NCBI RefSeq assembly: GCF_001522545.3
Contig: NC_031799.1
Span: forward strand, 34,178,958 to 34,242,957
Source of the DNA: Parus major
Taxonomy: Eukaryota; Chordata; Aves; Passeriformes; Paridae
Reading direction: 5' to 3'
DNA: 64,000 nucleotides
The notes beneath the pieces were generated by a model. It saw only the letters and a list, made by a program, of their open reading frames with translations. It was not told the DNA's origin and did not search any database. Position numbers and translations under genes: made by a program. Shown piece by piece: positions 1-15,000 of this stretch. How positions within the stretch are numbered: the first letter of the stretch is position 1; each line of letters starts with the position of its first letter.

Positions 1-20
1 TGGAGATGGAGGGTTGGAAA
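1..20 (+). CDS. CEP78: CEP78 exon, 3' end only
   Basis: The window opens inside an exon. Reading from base 2 gives GDGGLE and one spare base before a GTAAGT donor at 21. The spare A joins AA at 563 to make lysine, giving GDGGLE-K-ICQSIK, which matches the LRR segment GDGGLE-I-ICQGIK known in mammalian CEP78. Confidence 0.85.
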
Positions 21-3000
21 GTAAGTTCACAATCAAAACCTATAAATATACTTTGATCTTTTTAAGTTTCCAAATAGATAAGCAAATTTCTCAGTATTTC
101 CGTTCCTGTTTTAAATTTATCCATAGAAATGAAAATGACAATCTTCACTTTATTCTGCATAATGCAGTAGCATTTAAAGACTTGAGTTTCTTCACTTCAG
201 GCTAGTAAATAGCTATACTGCTTTATAGTGATGTTTATGCTTTTAAATAAAACAGCATTCTTACTTCTTTATTCTTACCTGATTTTCTTAAGTTTCTGTA
301 AGTAAACTGAAATCATGTTATAGCACGTTCAGATATTCTTTGCTGAGAATTTGCTAGAACATTCCTGAATATATACTAGAAATGTATAAACTTAGAATAC
401 ATTTAAGTGTATTTAAAATATACTCTGTATTTCAGCACTAGTTGTTTGTCAAAGCTTTTGGTTGTTAAAGCTGCCTCTTAATAGGCCACTGAAAAAGTGT
501 GTTCTAATAATATGAATAATATGAAATTGTGTAGATAACATGGATGCTTTTGTTTTCTTCAGAAATCTGTCAGAGTATAAAGAATACAGCTACTATCAGA
601 TTTGTAAACTTCACAGCATGTAGCGTCACATGGCGAGGGGCAGAACATATAGCAAATTTATTAAAGGTAATGCAATCAGCTTTCTTAGAACGGAGTGTTT
701 GTAAGAACTTAATAAATTTAATTTCTTACTTTTTTTTTAAAGCCCAAAATCCATTAAGGCACTTAATGAGGAGCTGATGTGAATACCAAAATTAAGTGTA
801 CATTTTTACAAAAGCTGTGCCTTTATGTGACAAAAGTAGCTTAGTTTACTGGTGTGGGATTTAAATTCACTATTTCTTAGAAAAAAACATAAAAAATGGA
901 GTAAAGTGTTTTCTTTAAATGAGGACTAGGCTTGTAAATGTCTGACACCTGTTTTGGGGGTGCTTCTTTCCTGATTGCTAATTTCGAAAAAAAGTCTCAA
1001 GTATTCTTAAGCACTGGGTAAGAATAGTCATGTTTACAGTTCAGAAGCTACTGAGTAATTGATCAGTAGACTTCTGCCTAGTGCTGTGTTTTAAAATAGC
1101 GTTGTGATTCCACATAATTTTGTAGTATGTATTTATTTCAGTGTGCCTTGAAAGTGTCTGTCAAAAGAAGGTGATAAATGCTTTGTAGCCAAGTTTAATA
1201 ATTTGCATTGCAAACTGGGTAGTCACAACAAATGAGTTACTGGTAAGGTTTGAGAGTTAGTTATGTTCCTTGAAATCAGGAATGGTGTACTTACACCAGC
1301 ATATATTTCTTATCCCAGCGTTCAAGCCACTTGATTTAAGAAAGGTAACTTGTGATCATGTCATCAGTTATGGCTTTTCCATTGCAATTATTAACAGCTT
1401 CTTTGTTTGCAAAGCACCAGGCAATAAGAAGACACGGTGAAGCTTGGGCTGAAAGCCTACGTTACAGGAGACCTGACCTTGAATATATGTCAGGTTTGAG
1501 GAGGATTACTTTGAATTGCAACATGCTTGTTGGAGATAGAGGAGCAAGTATCTTGGCAGAGTGTCTAGGAGAGGACCTTTGGCTAAAAGGTATTACAAAG
1601 TCCTTTCACTAACGAATAGCAGAGTAATTCAGGAGCTTCCTTATATAGTGATTACAAACATATTGATGTACACATATTGAGATATTCCATATAACATAGA
1701 ACTTTGCCTACACCAGCAAATTCTCTGTATACTTCATGTCTGGATATTACTAGTTGCTGTAATGATTTCTGCAAGATCTCCATATTTCTGTATCCCTACT
1801 ACTGTCTCTTATACTGCTGCATCTCTTAAAATACAGTAGTGTCAGGCAGAAGACTTAAAATTGTCAGTTTTAACAGTTTTAGCCAGAGGAGTAACTCACT
1901 TTGTAGCTTGGAAAGAGTACAATTTTTTCCAAAGAAATCTCTCTTCCTCTTTATAAATACCTGAATACTGTTGTATTATCTAATATTGTCCTTTGTTATT
2001 TTTGAGAATTAATTTGTTCTACAGTATATCTGTTACTATATCTAGTAATTATACAAAATTACTAGTGGTGCTGATGTAAATCATAGCATTCTGTATGTGG
2101 AATAAAATACCTGTTTTATAGCTCTGTTTTATAGTTTGAGGCAGGTCTACAGATAACATCCATAGTAATGGAAGAGGATCAGATTAGGGAATACTTAAAC
2201 TGTACAAACAGCAGTCCATAGACCTTAACGGGATGCATTTACAAGTGCTGAGGGAGCTGGCTGATGTTATTTTGAGGCCACTCTCAGTAGTCTTTGAAAG
2301 ATCATAGTGATTGGGAAGGGGGTGCCTGAGGACTCTGGAGGAGGATAGCTAATGTCATGCCTATTTTCATGAAGTTTGTGAAGAAGGATCCAGAAAGCCA
2401 CAGACCAGTCAGTCTTACTTGGATCCCTTGAAAGGCAAGGATGTGCTGCCATCCAGAGGGACCTCATCAGGCTGGAGAACTGAGCTGGTGGGAACCTGAT
2501 GGAGTTTGAGAAAATGAAATGAGAAGTCCTGCAGTTGGACACGAATAATTCTGTGCACTAGAACATGCTGGGGCTGTGTGGCTGGAAAGCAGCTCTCATG
2601 GTTCATGTTCTATGAAATGGAAGTTTTCAGCAGGATTAGTTTTTTTATGTACCAACTATTAAATTTAATTACTAGCTAAATGCAGTACTACCTCCACTGA
2701 TATTTTTTTTTTTCCCCCTCCTTAAACATTTTAGCACTTGATTTGCAGCAGTGTGGAATATCCAATGAGGGAGCCAGGTCATTATTAGCTGCTCTTCAAG
2801 CTAATACAACATTAGTGGTACTTGACATAAGAAAAAATCCATTAATTGGTATGTATCTGTGTCTGCATTTATTTTCTTTCTGTGTTTGTTGGGGTTTTTT
2901 TTTCTTCTTCAGGAACTATATGGGGAAATGTAAACTGCTTTTAAAAAAAAAGAACATGCCACAGTAATTTGCTAAATGTTTTTTAAATTGGTAAACAAGC

Positions 3001-6000
3001 AGAATAGGTAATGTGTACTTACTGCTTAATGATCGTTGGTTTACATAAAGAGTTGTCTTTTACAGAAAATTCTTAGTAAAGTGTTTTAATTCATTTTAGG
3101 TCATGTTCTGATGAAAAAAATTATTGAAAGAGCTCTTAAGAATGGAAACAGTGCTGATTCAGAGGTATGCTTTACACATTTTGGAATGAGTTTGGGGTTT
3201 TCTTTGTAATTTCCATTGCAATTTTTTTTGAAGGGTGGCTTCTTTCAAAATGAATCTAGAACAACTATTCTAGTTCTAAACAGAATTTTGACTCAGTATA
3301 AATAAAAAAACACTGTCTTGGGGAAAACCTAAAATTACTATGATGAACATGTTATTGTATTGGTCTTTCTGTATGATTTCTTATGGAAAAGCTGTCAGAT
3401 GTAATAAAATCTGGATAGACATTTAATAGAAATTAAAATGGAAATGTGTGTGTATTTGAGCATTACCATAGAAGGTTAACTAAATATTGCTCCAGGACTG
3501 CTGTAGGGCTTTCTACTACATGTGTCCTTGTCAACATGGTAATAATAACTTCTAATGAAAAAGTAAAGGAAACTACAGTTTAAAATTTAGCACTTTATTG
3601 ATTTTAAGACGTATTTCTTGTCTTTAACTTCTGTAACTAATTTTTTTTTAAGTTGCTCAAGACTGTCCTTTCCAATGCAGGCTGTCTATAAGAACAGAGT
3701 TCACTTAAAGTACAGTACCCCCTTTCACCTTTGTCTAACAGTCCACACAGAGTTCACAGTAATGTGCATAAACTGAATATCTAGACATTTATGATAATGT
3801 ATACGGTTGAAATGTACAGAAATCTAATTCAATTCTCAAAGCAGTCCCAGCAATCCCCGTCCTTGTGTTGGAATTTAATGCTCTTTTGGGTTTTAAAAAG
3901 ACTAAATAAAGACAGAGCTGTGGATGTGTAGGGACACTCTAATAAACTGAAAATTTGTGTATAGAATTTCTGGAGGATTAAGATAGTTCCCCACTTCAAT
4001 CTCTAGAAGACGTTATTTGAGAAGTTGATGCTGGTTATGAAGAAGTACTCTTTCTGCTTGGCAGATGCAGTCAAATCTTGCAAAAAGTCATAGGGATTGC
4101 ATGAAAATAACATCTGTTAAAGATAATTGGAAAGTGAAACAATGGAAAGAAGCAACTCTGGGAAATCTGCTAAAAGATCACTTGACTCAAGACATTAGTT
4201 TTATATTCAACCAGTTAGTGTGGTATCTTAAGTTTTATTGGCAGTGCTAGAATTCTTCATACTTCATTAACGACATGGATGAAGAAATAATTGGCCACTG
4301 GATTTCTAAGTAGCTTTGCTTCTTCTGCCAGTCACAGCTGTCTTTCCTTCCATCCTGCTTTGTGCAAAAAGCGGTTGGTTGTTTTTCAGTAGCGTGTAGT
4401 TGATTCCCTTCTTAGCTGTTTTTTAGGTTTTCAAGAAGAATTGTCTACTGCTAATTGATGCCTTTGCTAAAACAAAAGCTACATATTTTAGCAGCTCTAT
4501 GTAGCAGTATAGTGAACTGTAATCATAGATATGACAAAATGCAATAGGTGGTGAAAGTTTCTGTAGTTTCTGAGAGACTGAATAAAATAAGGGAAAATCT
4601 GTTGAAGGTGTCTACAAAACAGGATGCTTTCAAAATATTATTTTTGTATTTTGGTGTGTCTTTATACTTGGATGCTTAGATGTTGTACAACAGCAGTAGT
4701 AGGCATCCAGATGAGACAGGCTTTGGGCTAGATGAACTTTAGGTTTAACCTAGTAAAGCTGCCCTTTTAGGTGTCTCGTAAAACAAAATTAAAATGACTT
4801 CTGATTGTAGAAGCTTGTAATTTAATGTTACTCTTTCTGGGTGTGTTTTAGTTTAAAATGATGCACTGGGACTAGATCCAGCTGGAGACACAGCAAAATT
4901 TGTACAAGGATTAGTTGAGTCCAAAGTGAAAAGAAAAAGTTTTTATTGACAATAATAAATTTGGATTAAACTTGGTTGGTTAGAGCACAGTAGTGGCATT
5001 TTGATCATTCTGATGCTTTAGATGGAAATAGCTCTGGTGTACTGTTCCTAGCTATTCTTACGTTGTGGGATGTAGGGCTTTGTGAGACAAGTTTTGTATT
5101 AATGTCATCTGTATTTTCTTCAATGACTACTTCAGCACTAGACCCTGTATTAGTGATACACACTGAAGGGTAAGTGCAGGGTAATTTTAGAATATCTACA
5201 GGAGTAATTAAACTTTTTATCAGGGCAAGGGGAGCCTTTAGGAATAGAGCTTTCCTTGTTGCTGTAAGGAAATGAAGTTTGAAGTACAGTTGTGGCCTTT
5301 GATCACCTCTGTCTCTTAGTTTTAGTTCTGGGCTTTTACTTTGTAAGGATGAATTTTCATTACAGGCAGTAAAAATAAACTTCATGTTTCTTTTAAAAAT
5401 TGACTTTATCAGTAATACAAAATCACATTAGGGAAGCTTTTATTACTCTGGAGCGCTTTGGCCTGAGCCAATCATTCCTATCAAGCCAGTTTTCTGAGAA
5501 TGAGGTACAGAAGCCAAAACTGCCTCTTCATAGGGTTGGTGCTGGAGGTTTTTTGCTCTAGGAGAACTGTTTTGCACAGAAGAAAGGATAATATTGGATG
5601 GGATATTGTAGTGGTGTTTTGGGAACACTTTCTGGTAATGTAGACTATCATCTGTGTTCTAATGTGGGCTTTGTGAGACTTCTGTTTTTTCTTAATTTTA
5701 CAGCGTATAAAGTTTTCTTTAAGTGGCAGTGTTCTCCATATCTGACAAGCTACCTCTTTAAATAAGCACCTGTTCAACTGTCAGTTACTAAATCGATTTC
5801 TTTGTCTTTAAAAAAAACCCAACAAATTCCAGTTTAAGTGGCTGATGTCTCCATCTTCCAAAGATGCTTTGAAAACTAAGCCAAAGAAAAGAACTATTGT
5901 CCTAGGAAGTGGTCGGAAAGGAAAAGCTACTATTCGTATTGGTAATTCTTTGTTTTTTCTGGCTGTAGTAAATTTTGTCTTGAAAATTTTATCTTAATGC

Positions 6001-9000
6001 AGAAGAACTTAAATTAAAAATGTATGATGTGTCTAAATGTTAGTATTTTATAGAATGCTTGTCTTAAAAAAAAATAAATCCATTTCTTTTAATTATATAA
6101 TGCATTTTCTGTCATCATTGGTATATGTAGGAAGCTTGCTTTTGTTTTTAGAGCTGCTAGATATATGGCTGGAAAAACAGTAGGATATGCTGACTTCAAA
6201 ATGTGTGGAAGCATTGCATGTTCTGTGTCTCCACAAGTTTCTGAGATTCTGAGCTGAGAAGCCTGGCAGGAGTGAGTTGTCATGTTCTCCTGCTATTGGA
6301 ACCTTTCTGTAGCAGGCTGTCCTCTGCCAGAACAAACATAAATTTTTTAACTAATGTACAAAACGTTCTAAGATTTTTTTTTAAAAAACTTCATGTAAAC
6401 CTAATACAAATAGTATGTTTAAAGTAACATAGGTATCTTGAGTATTTATAATTAAGTAGTGAATAGCTCCAATACTAAGCGCTTTTCAGTAAGCTGCTAA
6501 AAAATTTCACTGTAATACATTTCACTGTCTCTCGTCTTCGCTTTAGTTATCTGGAAGCAGAGAGGTAAGCATGAACCAAAAGAAATCTTTGTACAAACAA
6601 ACATTGGTGATCAGGGTGCTGGGGGGAGGAAAAAATGCCTGGCAAATGCAGAGGGTTTTGTGTTTTTTTTGTTTTGCTTTTTTTCTGTTTTGGGGTTGTT
6701 TGTTGTGTGTGGGTTCTGTATGTGTTTGGGTTTTTTTCAAGAGAAGGAGGGAGTCAAGGTGAAAACTATCCTGTGTTCATTGTGTTCAGAATTAATTGAG
6801 ATTTTGAATCTCATTAACTAAGTTATGCATTTCTATACCATTACAAAATCAGTTATTTTATTGATGTCAGAGAAACAAAAACCTGTGTTCTCACTAGTTT
6901 AACTGTAGGAAATATAAGGTGATTAGTTTTCTAGACTTAACAGTTTCTGGCTTTGAGAGAACATGAGGTAGAGTGATCATCCAAATTAGGTTTCTTTGCT
7001 GAGTCTATTTTGATGCTGTATGATTTAAGCAAAAACAAAAAGATCAGACTAGTGATTTTCTTACTAGAAAATATACATTTTCTTATTAGTGAAGGGAGGA
7101 GATCGCTGGTGTCATGTCCTGTAAAAGCGATCTGAATGAGTACCGACTTCATTTTTAATTATTTTTCCCATAAATAAAATAATGTTCTTCACTGTAAAGC
7201 CACTAGAGGGCAATTTGAAGCAGACGTCTGTTGTCTACGTGGATGTTCTAAATTCTGATGTGAGACAGTGGAATTAGGTGTCTGAAGTTAGTAATGTGAA
7301 TAAACCTCTTCTGCTACAAAACTTTGTCTCTTTTGAAAACCAGCTTGTCTTGCATCAGCCTAACAGCAGTTAAGTATACCAGTTTATAATCAGAACTTTT
7401 TGGACACTTAAGCAAAATTAGACTGAATGGCAGATTTCCTACAGTCCTTTTTATTACATTGGAAATTTTATGAACAGGAAGCTGTGAATTTGTATGTGAA
7501 TAATAAGGTATAATGAATTCTCTTTTCTTCTGATCTTGCTCTTCAATACAGGATCATCATCTAAAAAATCTGTAAATCCTGGGAAAAAAAATTCCACTGT
7601 GAGAGAGAGTTACGCACCAAAACCACTACCACCAGGCACAAAGGGCTTCCTTCCGTGGCGGACTGCAGAACGTGCAAAGAGATGCAGGTGAGGTTTTCAT
7701 AGTAGAAGGGAAAACAGTAAACTTGCATGACAAATACAGTAGAGAGCAATGTTAGCTTTTTCAAATAGGATTTGAAATTTACATACAGAATGTCATTATT
7801 GTTTTTTCTGTTGCTATAAATTTTCAGGATTTTACATAGATTCTTCTCTAGCAAGTATTTAAAATAAACAAAAAAACATGGTAGCCATAGAGGTATTTAT
7901 ATGCAACAAAAAAACCTCACCACAACCAAACCTACCTTGTTTTACTTATAACAAGATAATGAATAATATTTGTTATTTTATATTATTAATTATTTATGTG
8001 TTAAACAAATATAAATTATTGATATATAATTATAGCTCATATATTGTAATACAACTATATAATTATGTATTATAATAAAAATATATAGTTGTTATTGTTA
8101 TAACAGAAATAAATATTACTGTTGTTAATAATAATTTATCAGATGTATCATAGCTGAAGAGGCAAGTAAGCATTCTAAATTTGTAGTATAGTTGCTTTGA
8201 GATATCCAGTTCAAGGTGCTTAGGTATTTACCTGCCTCTTTTTTCTGCTTCACCTTACCCAATACCCCAATTATTGTGATCATCTAAGACCTGTAAGTTA
8301 AAACTGAAACAAACTTACACATGGAAGCTGTCTCTTGAAACAGAAGTTTTGATTCGGGTTTTTTTTATTTTGTTTGTTTGTTTGTTTTAATCTATTCCTT
8401 AGATCTAGGCCTCTCAAAATGGAGACTATATAACTATTTGAACAAAAAAATTACTTAATGCTCTATTGCAACTGTGGTTATTAAGCTTGTTTTTCAAAAT
8501 GCTGAATACCAAATTCTCCTGTTGACTTTAGTTCAAAATAATTAACTGAGTAAGACGCCTATTGAAGATAATTAATTTTAGCATCCAGTAGTGTTGCTCT
8601 AAGTCATAATTAAGTAGGGAGTGCTAATCAAAATGACAATGTAATGAGGCCTAAATGGATATAGTGCAGTGTCTGATACTGTTTATGTACTCCATCTATC
8701 CTAAAATCTTGTGTTTGGAACATTATAAACTCACTTTTCTCAGAAGTATGGTTTTGTTCTTTTTTCCCCTAACTTCAGAGGTGGGGCAGTGGAATGTGCT
8801 GGAGAACTGCCATTGGAGATTCAGGTACTGTTTCTCTCACATAATGGTTTTGTTTTTAGTGGGTGGATGCCTGAAAAAACAGGGAAGTGTTACCAACAGG
8901 ATCTCATTGTCTGAAAGCTAAGACTGGAGCATACTGTTAAAGATTGTCACTCATAGAAGTGAGAAAAGGTAGTTTACATCAGCATTTGGTTGAAGCTTCT

Positions 9001-12000
9001 TTCATAGTTAGATTACTTCCATTTCTATTTCTGTATCTTTTGGTTTCCTAGTCCTATGCACTAGCTGAGTTGGAGTGTAGGCACAATCCCTCCGTAGGCA
9101 ATCAGAATAGCTAAAAGCGTTTTTCTCTGAAGGCTTTGTACCATCTTTTCTGTCTTGGATTTGGATTATTTATACTTGTTTTTGTACCTGTGAGCTGCTC
9201 TAGTAAACCTACCAGGAGAAGAAAAACCCCATCTTTCTTCCTTCTCCTTTGGATTTCGTTTCCAGCACAGAAGAATCTGATGGCTGCAGAAGCCACCAAT
9301 TACCCTCTGCTCTGGTGTAGGCTTCCCATTGACTGCAGTCCTTTGGAAAAATATGGGCTGGCACAGGATGCTCGTGGGCAGCAGCTCCTTTGACCCATCC
9401 CTCAGCTCTCACACGGGTCTTCCGTGGCTGGAATGAGGATATTGGCTCCACCGTGGAGCACCTCTTCCTGCTCCATGGTTTTCCCTCCACATTTTCTCAC
9501 TCTTTTTGTTCCTGCTTCTTTTGTCTGTCTGACATTTTTTGCCTTGCAATGGGTCAGCTGGGACTGGCTGTCTTGCATGGGGAAAGCCTGGCTGTACCTT
9601 GCAGGGGCTGACTCTACTGATAAATCCTCACCACAAATACTCAGCATAGGCACACACAGGATTGGATTTTTACTGTTTTATACAAATTTATTTCAAAGTT
9701 GTATGGCTGGGAAATGTGTGTACATGGTAAGGGACTCTGGGAAACAACTGTGTTTAAATTAAGCTTTTGATATGATTTAATCTTTGATTCTTGCTTTTGA
9801 TTTTTGTAATGCTATGAGTGGACATATTTTTTCTTTTCTGTTGTAACTAGGGAGGTGTTCCTGTGAAAGTGACATTAGAAAGTGCCTCCACATCTGAAAC
9901 TGAAGACACAGAAGATTTAGAGTATGTTATCCAGCGGCCTGATTTGGCAGAATCATTAGATAAGACAGATATAGCACAATATCAACAGTTACAGGTAAGG
10001 TTCAGTGCTTTAGACTTGATTAAGGCAAATTATATCAATTAAACCATGTTTTATTCAGAAACTTGTAATTTAACAAATAACCTGTTTTGAAGAAGTATTT
10101 CAGAATAACTTAGTGCAACTGCAGTATGTATAATTACTCTGTTCCAATCTTGAATCATGGTGTGCAGATCTTTTAATCAGTGTTACTGCTTGTAGTATTT
10201 TCTTTCAAGTACTTCCTTTAAAAACGTAATATTATTTCTAATAGCTAAAATATAATAATGACTGTTATGTAAAAATATCTGAAAGTGTTTGAGTTCCATT
10301 TTATATTTGAGCCCAGTAAATTTTTTCATTTGCTTTTTATTATTCTACTTCTTTGATACTTAAGGAACTTAACAGTAGTGAAACAGACTATTTCTACAAA
10401 TGTCTTGACTGAGAATATTCTTAGAAAAGAAAGGGGTGGAAAAAAAGATACGTATCAGTGGCTCAGTAATGTTGCTGAGGTAATCTAGCACTATTATAAG
10501 GTAACACCCTCAGGCAGAATAACTGAGTTGTTTCTGAAGTGTTAAGATTTGAATTCTGTTTGGAGAAACCATTGATTACTTCCGTAAGTAAGATCTACAG
10601 TCAGTCTGGGTTTGCTGGTTGTTGTCAGAGCACCCTGGTGGGGGAATGTGCTGTTCACATGTGTAAATATTGGACTGTGTACCTGTCTTTGTCTAAGAGG
10701 AGTGAAGTTAAGCTTTAACTTGCTAGGTATAGCAGTAGTTGGAATGTTTAGGGTGGGATAGAGTTGTGGAAAGCAAAAGGACTGTACAAATACTTCATAA
10801 ATAACTACCAGCCTTTTTGTGTTCAGGAAGATTTCAAGGTTTTCACATGTTGTTGGAACTTAGTTTTGTAGCAACTTTTGATGTCAGTGTGCTGTGTATT
10901 GATATTGCACTGTGTCATGGCTTCAGCGCTTACCAAGTGCATTGTGTCTGAAGTCATAGAATTCCATATCATGTGCAAATTGCTCCAAAAACCTCTATGA
11001 AGGAACTACCGTGCTTGCAGAAGACTTTTGATGCATTTATTTTTGGTGTTTGGAGAAGGAAGAATATTGTATTTAGGACACACGGCAGAGGCAGGCAGTG
11101 TTTTGTGCTTTGGGGAAGGGTTGTCATACTAACTTAATATGTCATTATTAGCTGTAGTGCGACATGTAGGGCAGCTGTAAGGAAAGGGACAGTTTGTGAT
11201 TAAGTTGAACTTCCTTGGAGAAGACGTATAAATTCTGGCAACCTACCCAAAAATTTTGATTTTTCTGTGCTTGTAAAGGTTCAGATTTTTCTGACTTTCT
11301 GAATTTGAAGACCAAAATACTTTTTTAGGCAATGGTTGCTTATCAGATAATACCATTTAAGCAATTTACACCTGATTTTGTACCTCACTCATTGTTCCTG
11401 TTACCTCAACACAAAGCAGGTTTCACATTATAGCGACATCAAACTATCAAATTGGCACCACTGAATTGTCTATTTCCTCTCTGTCAGTTATTGCCATTTC
11501 ATTTGTTGCTTCAGTTTTTTTCTCTTATGCCTTTTTTCAGGGTTCTCTGATCATAAGACTGTTATTAAATAGCTGTTACTGCACAGCAGCTTTTGAAGGG
11601 AGGTGCTTGGAGGAGCTGATCCAACTGAAAAGTGTATTTGGTGGTAGCAAATACTTTCAGTAAATGGTAGCGCTAGAATAATCATGGGAATGCAGAGTGG
11701 GAATAAACAGTGAGAGGTGGGAATTCCTTTAACTGCTTTGTCAAAAAAAGCTGTCCAAATGTCTCTTGATGTGACTGAATGAACAGACTTTCACCTAAGT
11801 ATGCACATCTTTGAGAACTTCTCTACATCCTTCTGCTCAAAAAGGGGCTTTAAGCATACTACTTATTGAAACAAGTACTTGAGTTTTCATTAAAAAAAAG
11901 ACTTAGCTAGTGAAAGCCTAATTTCTGCTTAAATGAAAAATAAGAACTGATAAATATTCTTTCCTTCCACTAGAGGGAATCAAATGTCACAGTTGGTTTT

Positions 12001-15000
12001 GATGAAGTGTGTAGTTGAGGTTACTCCCATACTTTTAAATTTTAACTAGGAGTGTAAGTGGAGAACTTCACCTTTAATCTAGTTAACAGGGCAACTCTTT
12101 CTACATCTCACTACTTTGCGAATTACAAAGAAGTAGAGATTGCACTGTAACTGTTCTTTTTAAGTATCATGCAGTAAAGTAGAAGAACATAGCTGATTAG
12201 TTACTAAATTTTTAAAATATAATTTAATATTTTAAACATCAGTTTTGTACCTCTGTCTAGTGTTGAACAGACATAGTGCTTACGGGAATTCTGAGGCCTA
12301 GCTATATTTTAAGTATTTAGTTTAATCTTAAAAGTCTGTCGGTGCTGTCTTTCTGGGCTGTAATACTTGAAGGCTTAGTCTTGTAGCTTGGATGTACACT
12401 TTTTTAACTCTGATATATTTTAATAACTTTCTCTGCTAGAGAGCAATAGGGCATTGTGTCAACTAGAGAATTTCTTAAAAGCAAATCAAAGATTAAAGTG
12501 TACATATACTTTTAATATAATGGCTAGCTTTGATACTGCTTATGAGAAGATGCAACTGCAGTGTTCAGTTTTGTTATGAACTCAGCCCATAACCATGAAG
12601 TACTATGTACATCTTGAGTGTGAAAAATCAAGTTTAAACAATACTACAAAACATCTAAATTTCTATTTAAAAAATCATGATCATTTGATTCCTGTCTAAG
12701 CCATTGACCTTTGATGTTGCAAACCAGCAATTTGAAGAAAAAGGTCAGTACTTTCATCTTTAAAATTATGTAAAATCTGTCCACAACAAAAATACTATGG
12801 TTTCTAAAGTAAAGTTCCTACTAGAGTTCCTACATCCTAGAAACTCAAAATAGAAATAATAATATGTACGCACCTGCAGTATAAATGGAAGGGTAAGAAT
12901 TCTAAGAAGACTGTGGTAGCTGTTACTGTTCTTCAAAGCTAGGTTGGGAGATTTCAGGTTGCATGTCAAGTTGTCAGTGTGGAACATTATGGTTTCTACT
13001 TTCTGTGCTGTGCATCTGTGTCTGTTAGAGGTTTTATAGATCCCAACTATCACATGTTAAAAGGTAGATGGCAGTAAGATTGTGGTATTTGTGGATGATT
13101 CTCCTTAGATTTTTGGCTCTCCACCCTGTGCCTGCAGGTTAGATATTGCTAAATCTGTTTTGATGCTAAAATGTGAGTACGATGAAGATATGACTAGCTT
13201 TCTACTTGAAGCATTTGCTTGGTTGATTTTAGTTGGGGATTTTAGGATTGGGCTTTACTGGAGTAGTGACAGATCCATAATAATCAGTTTGAGTGATTGT
13301 CGCTAGGAAGGCTATGTATAGAGAGTGTTCTAGAACCTGCATCTTGGATTCAGTTGCAAAAGTACTTCACAATTTACAACATCTTTGCATCTGCAGAAGG
13401 TTTCTTTTTACTATATATTTATATATATTCTATAGCACACCAGTCTTCTTAGCAATTGCTTATATGAAATGTATGCACTTGAATAAGCTTTTGCTAGTAA
13501 ACAAACTATTTCAAGCTAGTTGAATCTTTGATTCTCTTTAGAAGTGGTTGATACGGTATGTACAAAAAGCGGTGTCCTTTTACAAGTATGTGCTTGTATA
13601 CGAAGTCAAAGGGAGAGGTTTTATATACTATTAATTTGTATAGTCTAACCTGTGGAAAATAGAATAGCTTGATAATTTGAACAGTTTTGACCTTTTGAAC
13701 CAGAAGATTATTAAGGTGTGCAAGAACAAAAATTCGTGCTTGTCTTTCCGGTTCAGATGCTGTAATTAAAGATGATAATGCTCTATTAGGATGCAAGAAA
13801 GTGTGGTGTTGCTAGTCCTGAATACTCTTACTGAAACTGAGCTTTACTACTTAGACCCAATAATTGAAATACAAGTTTAGGCATCTCATTAATAAGACTC
13901 AAATATATTTATTAGGTGTTTTGGGTTAATTTTTATTCTTCTTAGTTCAACACTAAACTTGGAATTGTGAAAAACTTTTTACTGAGGAACTAATGAAGCC
14001 AATTAGAAAGAGTACAGTTCTTACCTTCAGAGTTTTGTATTCTTACTTTTGAGACTACAGTTCTTCAGAATTTTGTATTCGTACAGCTGTAAGAAGGAAT
14101 AAAATCCTGGATAAAGAGTTATAGTTGGAAAACTAGATATGGGTGTTACAGATTTCTTATTAGAGCCCCATTTGAGCTTTTGATAATATATTTAGTTAAA
14201 AATGATGCTTGAAAAAGTGAAGGGGAAATAGAAAAGAGCATACATTCTTGATGGTTATGTCATAGGATAAAGAGATTTGGGCTGTAATTTCATGTGATCT
14301 ATTGCAATCCTACAAATCTGTTAAGTGAATCACACTTACTTCTACTCTGTCTTAATATTTTGCATCCTAGAGTTATGTACTGGTAGACCTCTGTCTTGTA
14401 TTTTTGAAGAATGAATTTGGAATGCTGTTTGCTAGTTGTTTTTTATTGCATGTTAGTCTGACATTTTGTGATAAATTTCATTTCACCTGTTTTGATAGTT
14501 GGAGCTGGAAGAATGCATCGAAAAACTAAAGGAAGAACAGAAAGCTAGAGTAAAGGTTGAGGAACGATTACTAGAGGTAAAGATACTTAACTATTAATGG
14601 TCTTTACTTTTTAAAGGACGCACTTGCTCAGAGAATCCACTTGCTTAATTAGGAGTAATTTTCAATGACCACTAGTGTGGTAGCTTCCAGAATTTCAGTT
14701 CAAAGTCATGTGGATCATTTACTGGTCTTAAGGGCAGTGATGAAATCTGTGTGTAGTAATGTTTGTTCTACTGATACTGTTCCAGAGCCTTGAACTCCAG
14801 CTCAAGCTGCTCTTTCAATGTGTTTTATTCCTTTTCTGAAACACTTATGATCTGGGGCACCCTGATACTCGTTTTTCTCAAAGTGATTAAATCTGTTTGC
14901 AGTGTGTATACATAGATAGTTCTTTGTCTTCCAACTCACTTACCATGACTTGTGCTGAAAAGCTGTGTGTTGCAACTGTTGTTCAATTGGATTTATTTTG

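Noticed and set aside
1352..1414. In-frame upstream extension of the CEP78 exon at 1415 beginning at an ATG
   Set aside because: The conserved CEP78 protein joins LLK to HQAIRRH exactly at the AG at 1414; the upstream bases are intron.
5833..5941. Possibility that the conserved [10 protein letters not shown] block belongs to a retrocopy
   Set aside because: Both flanks are proper splice sites and the phase matches the neighbouring CEP78 exons.
9136..9762. Overlapping open frames of 62-112 codons on both strands
   Set aside because: They coincide with the LTR-like segment, where GC-richer sequence lowers stop frequency. No coherent protein is seen.
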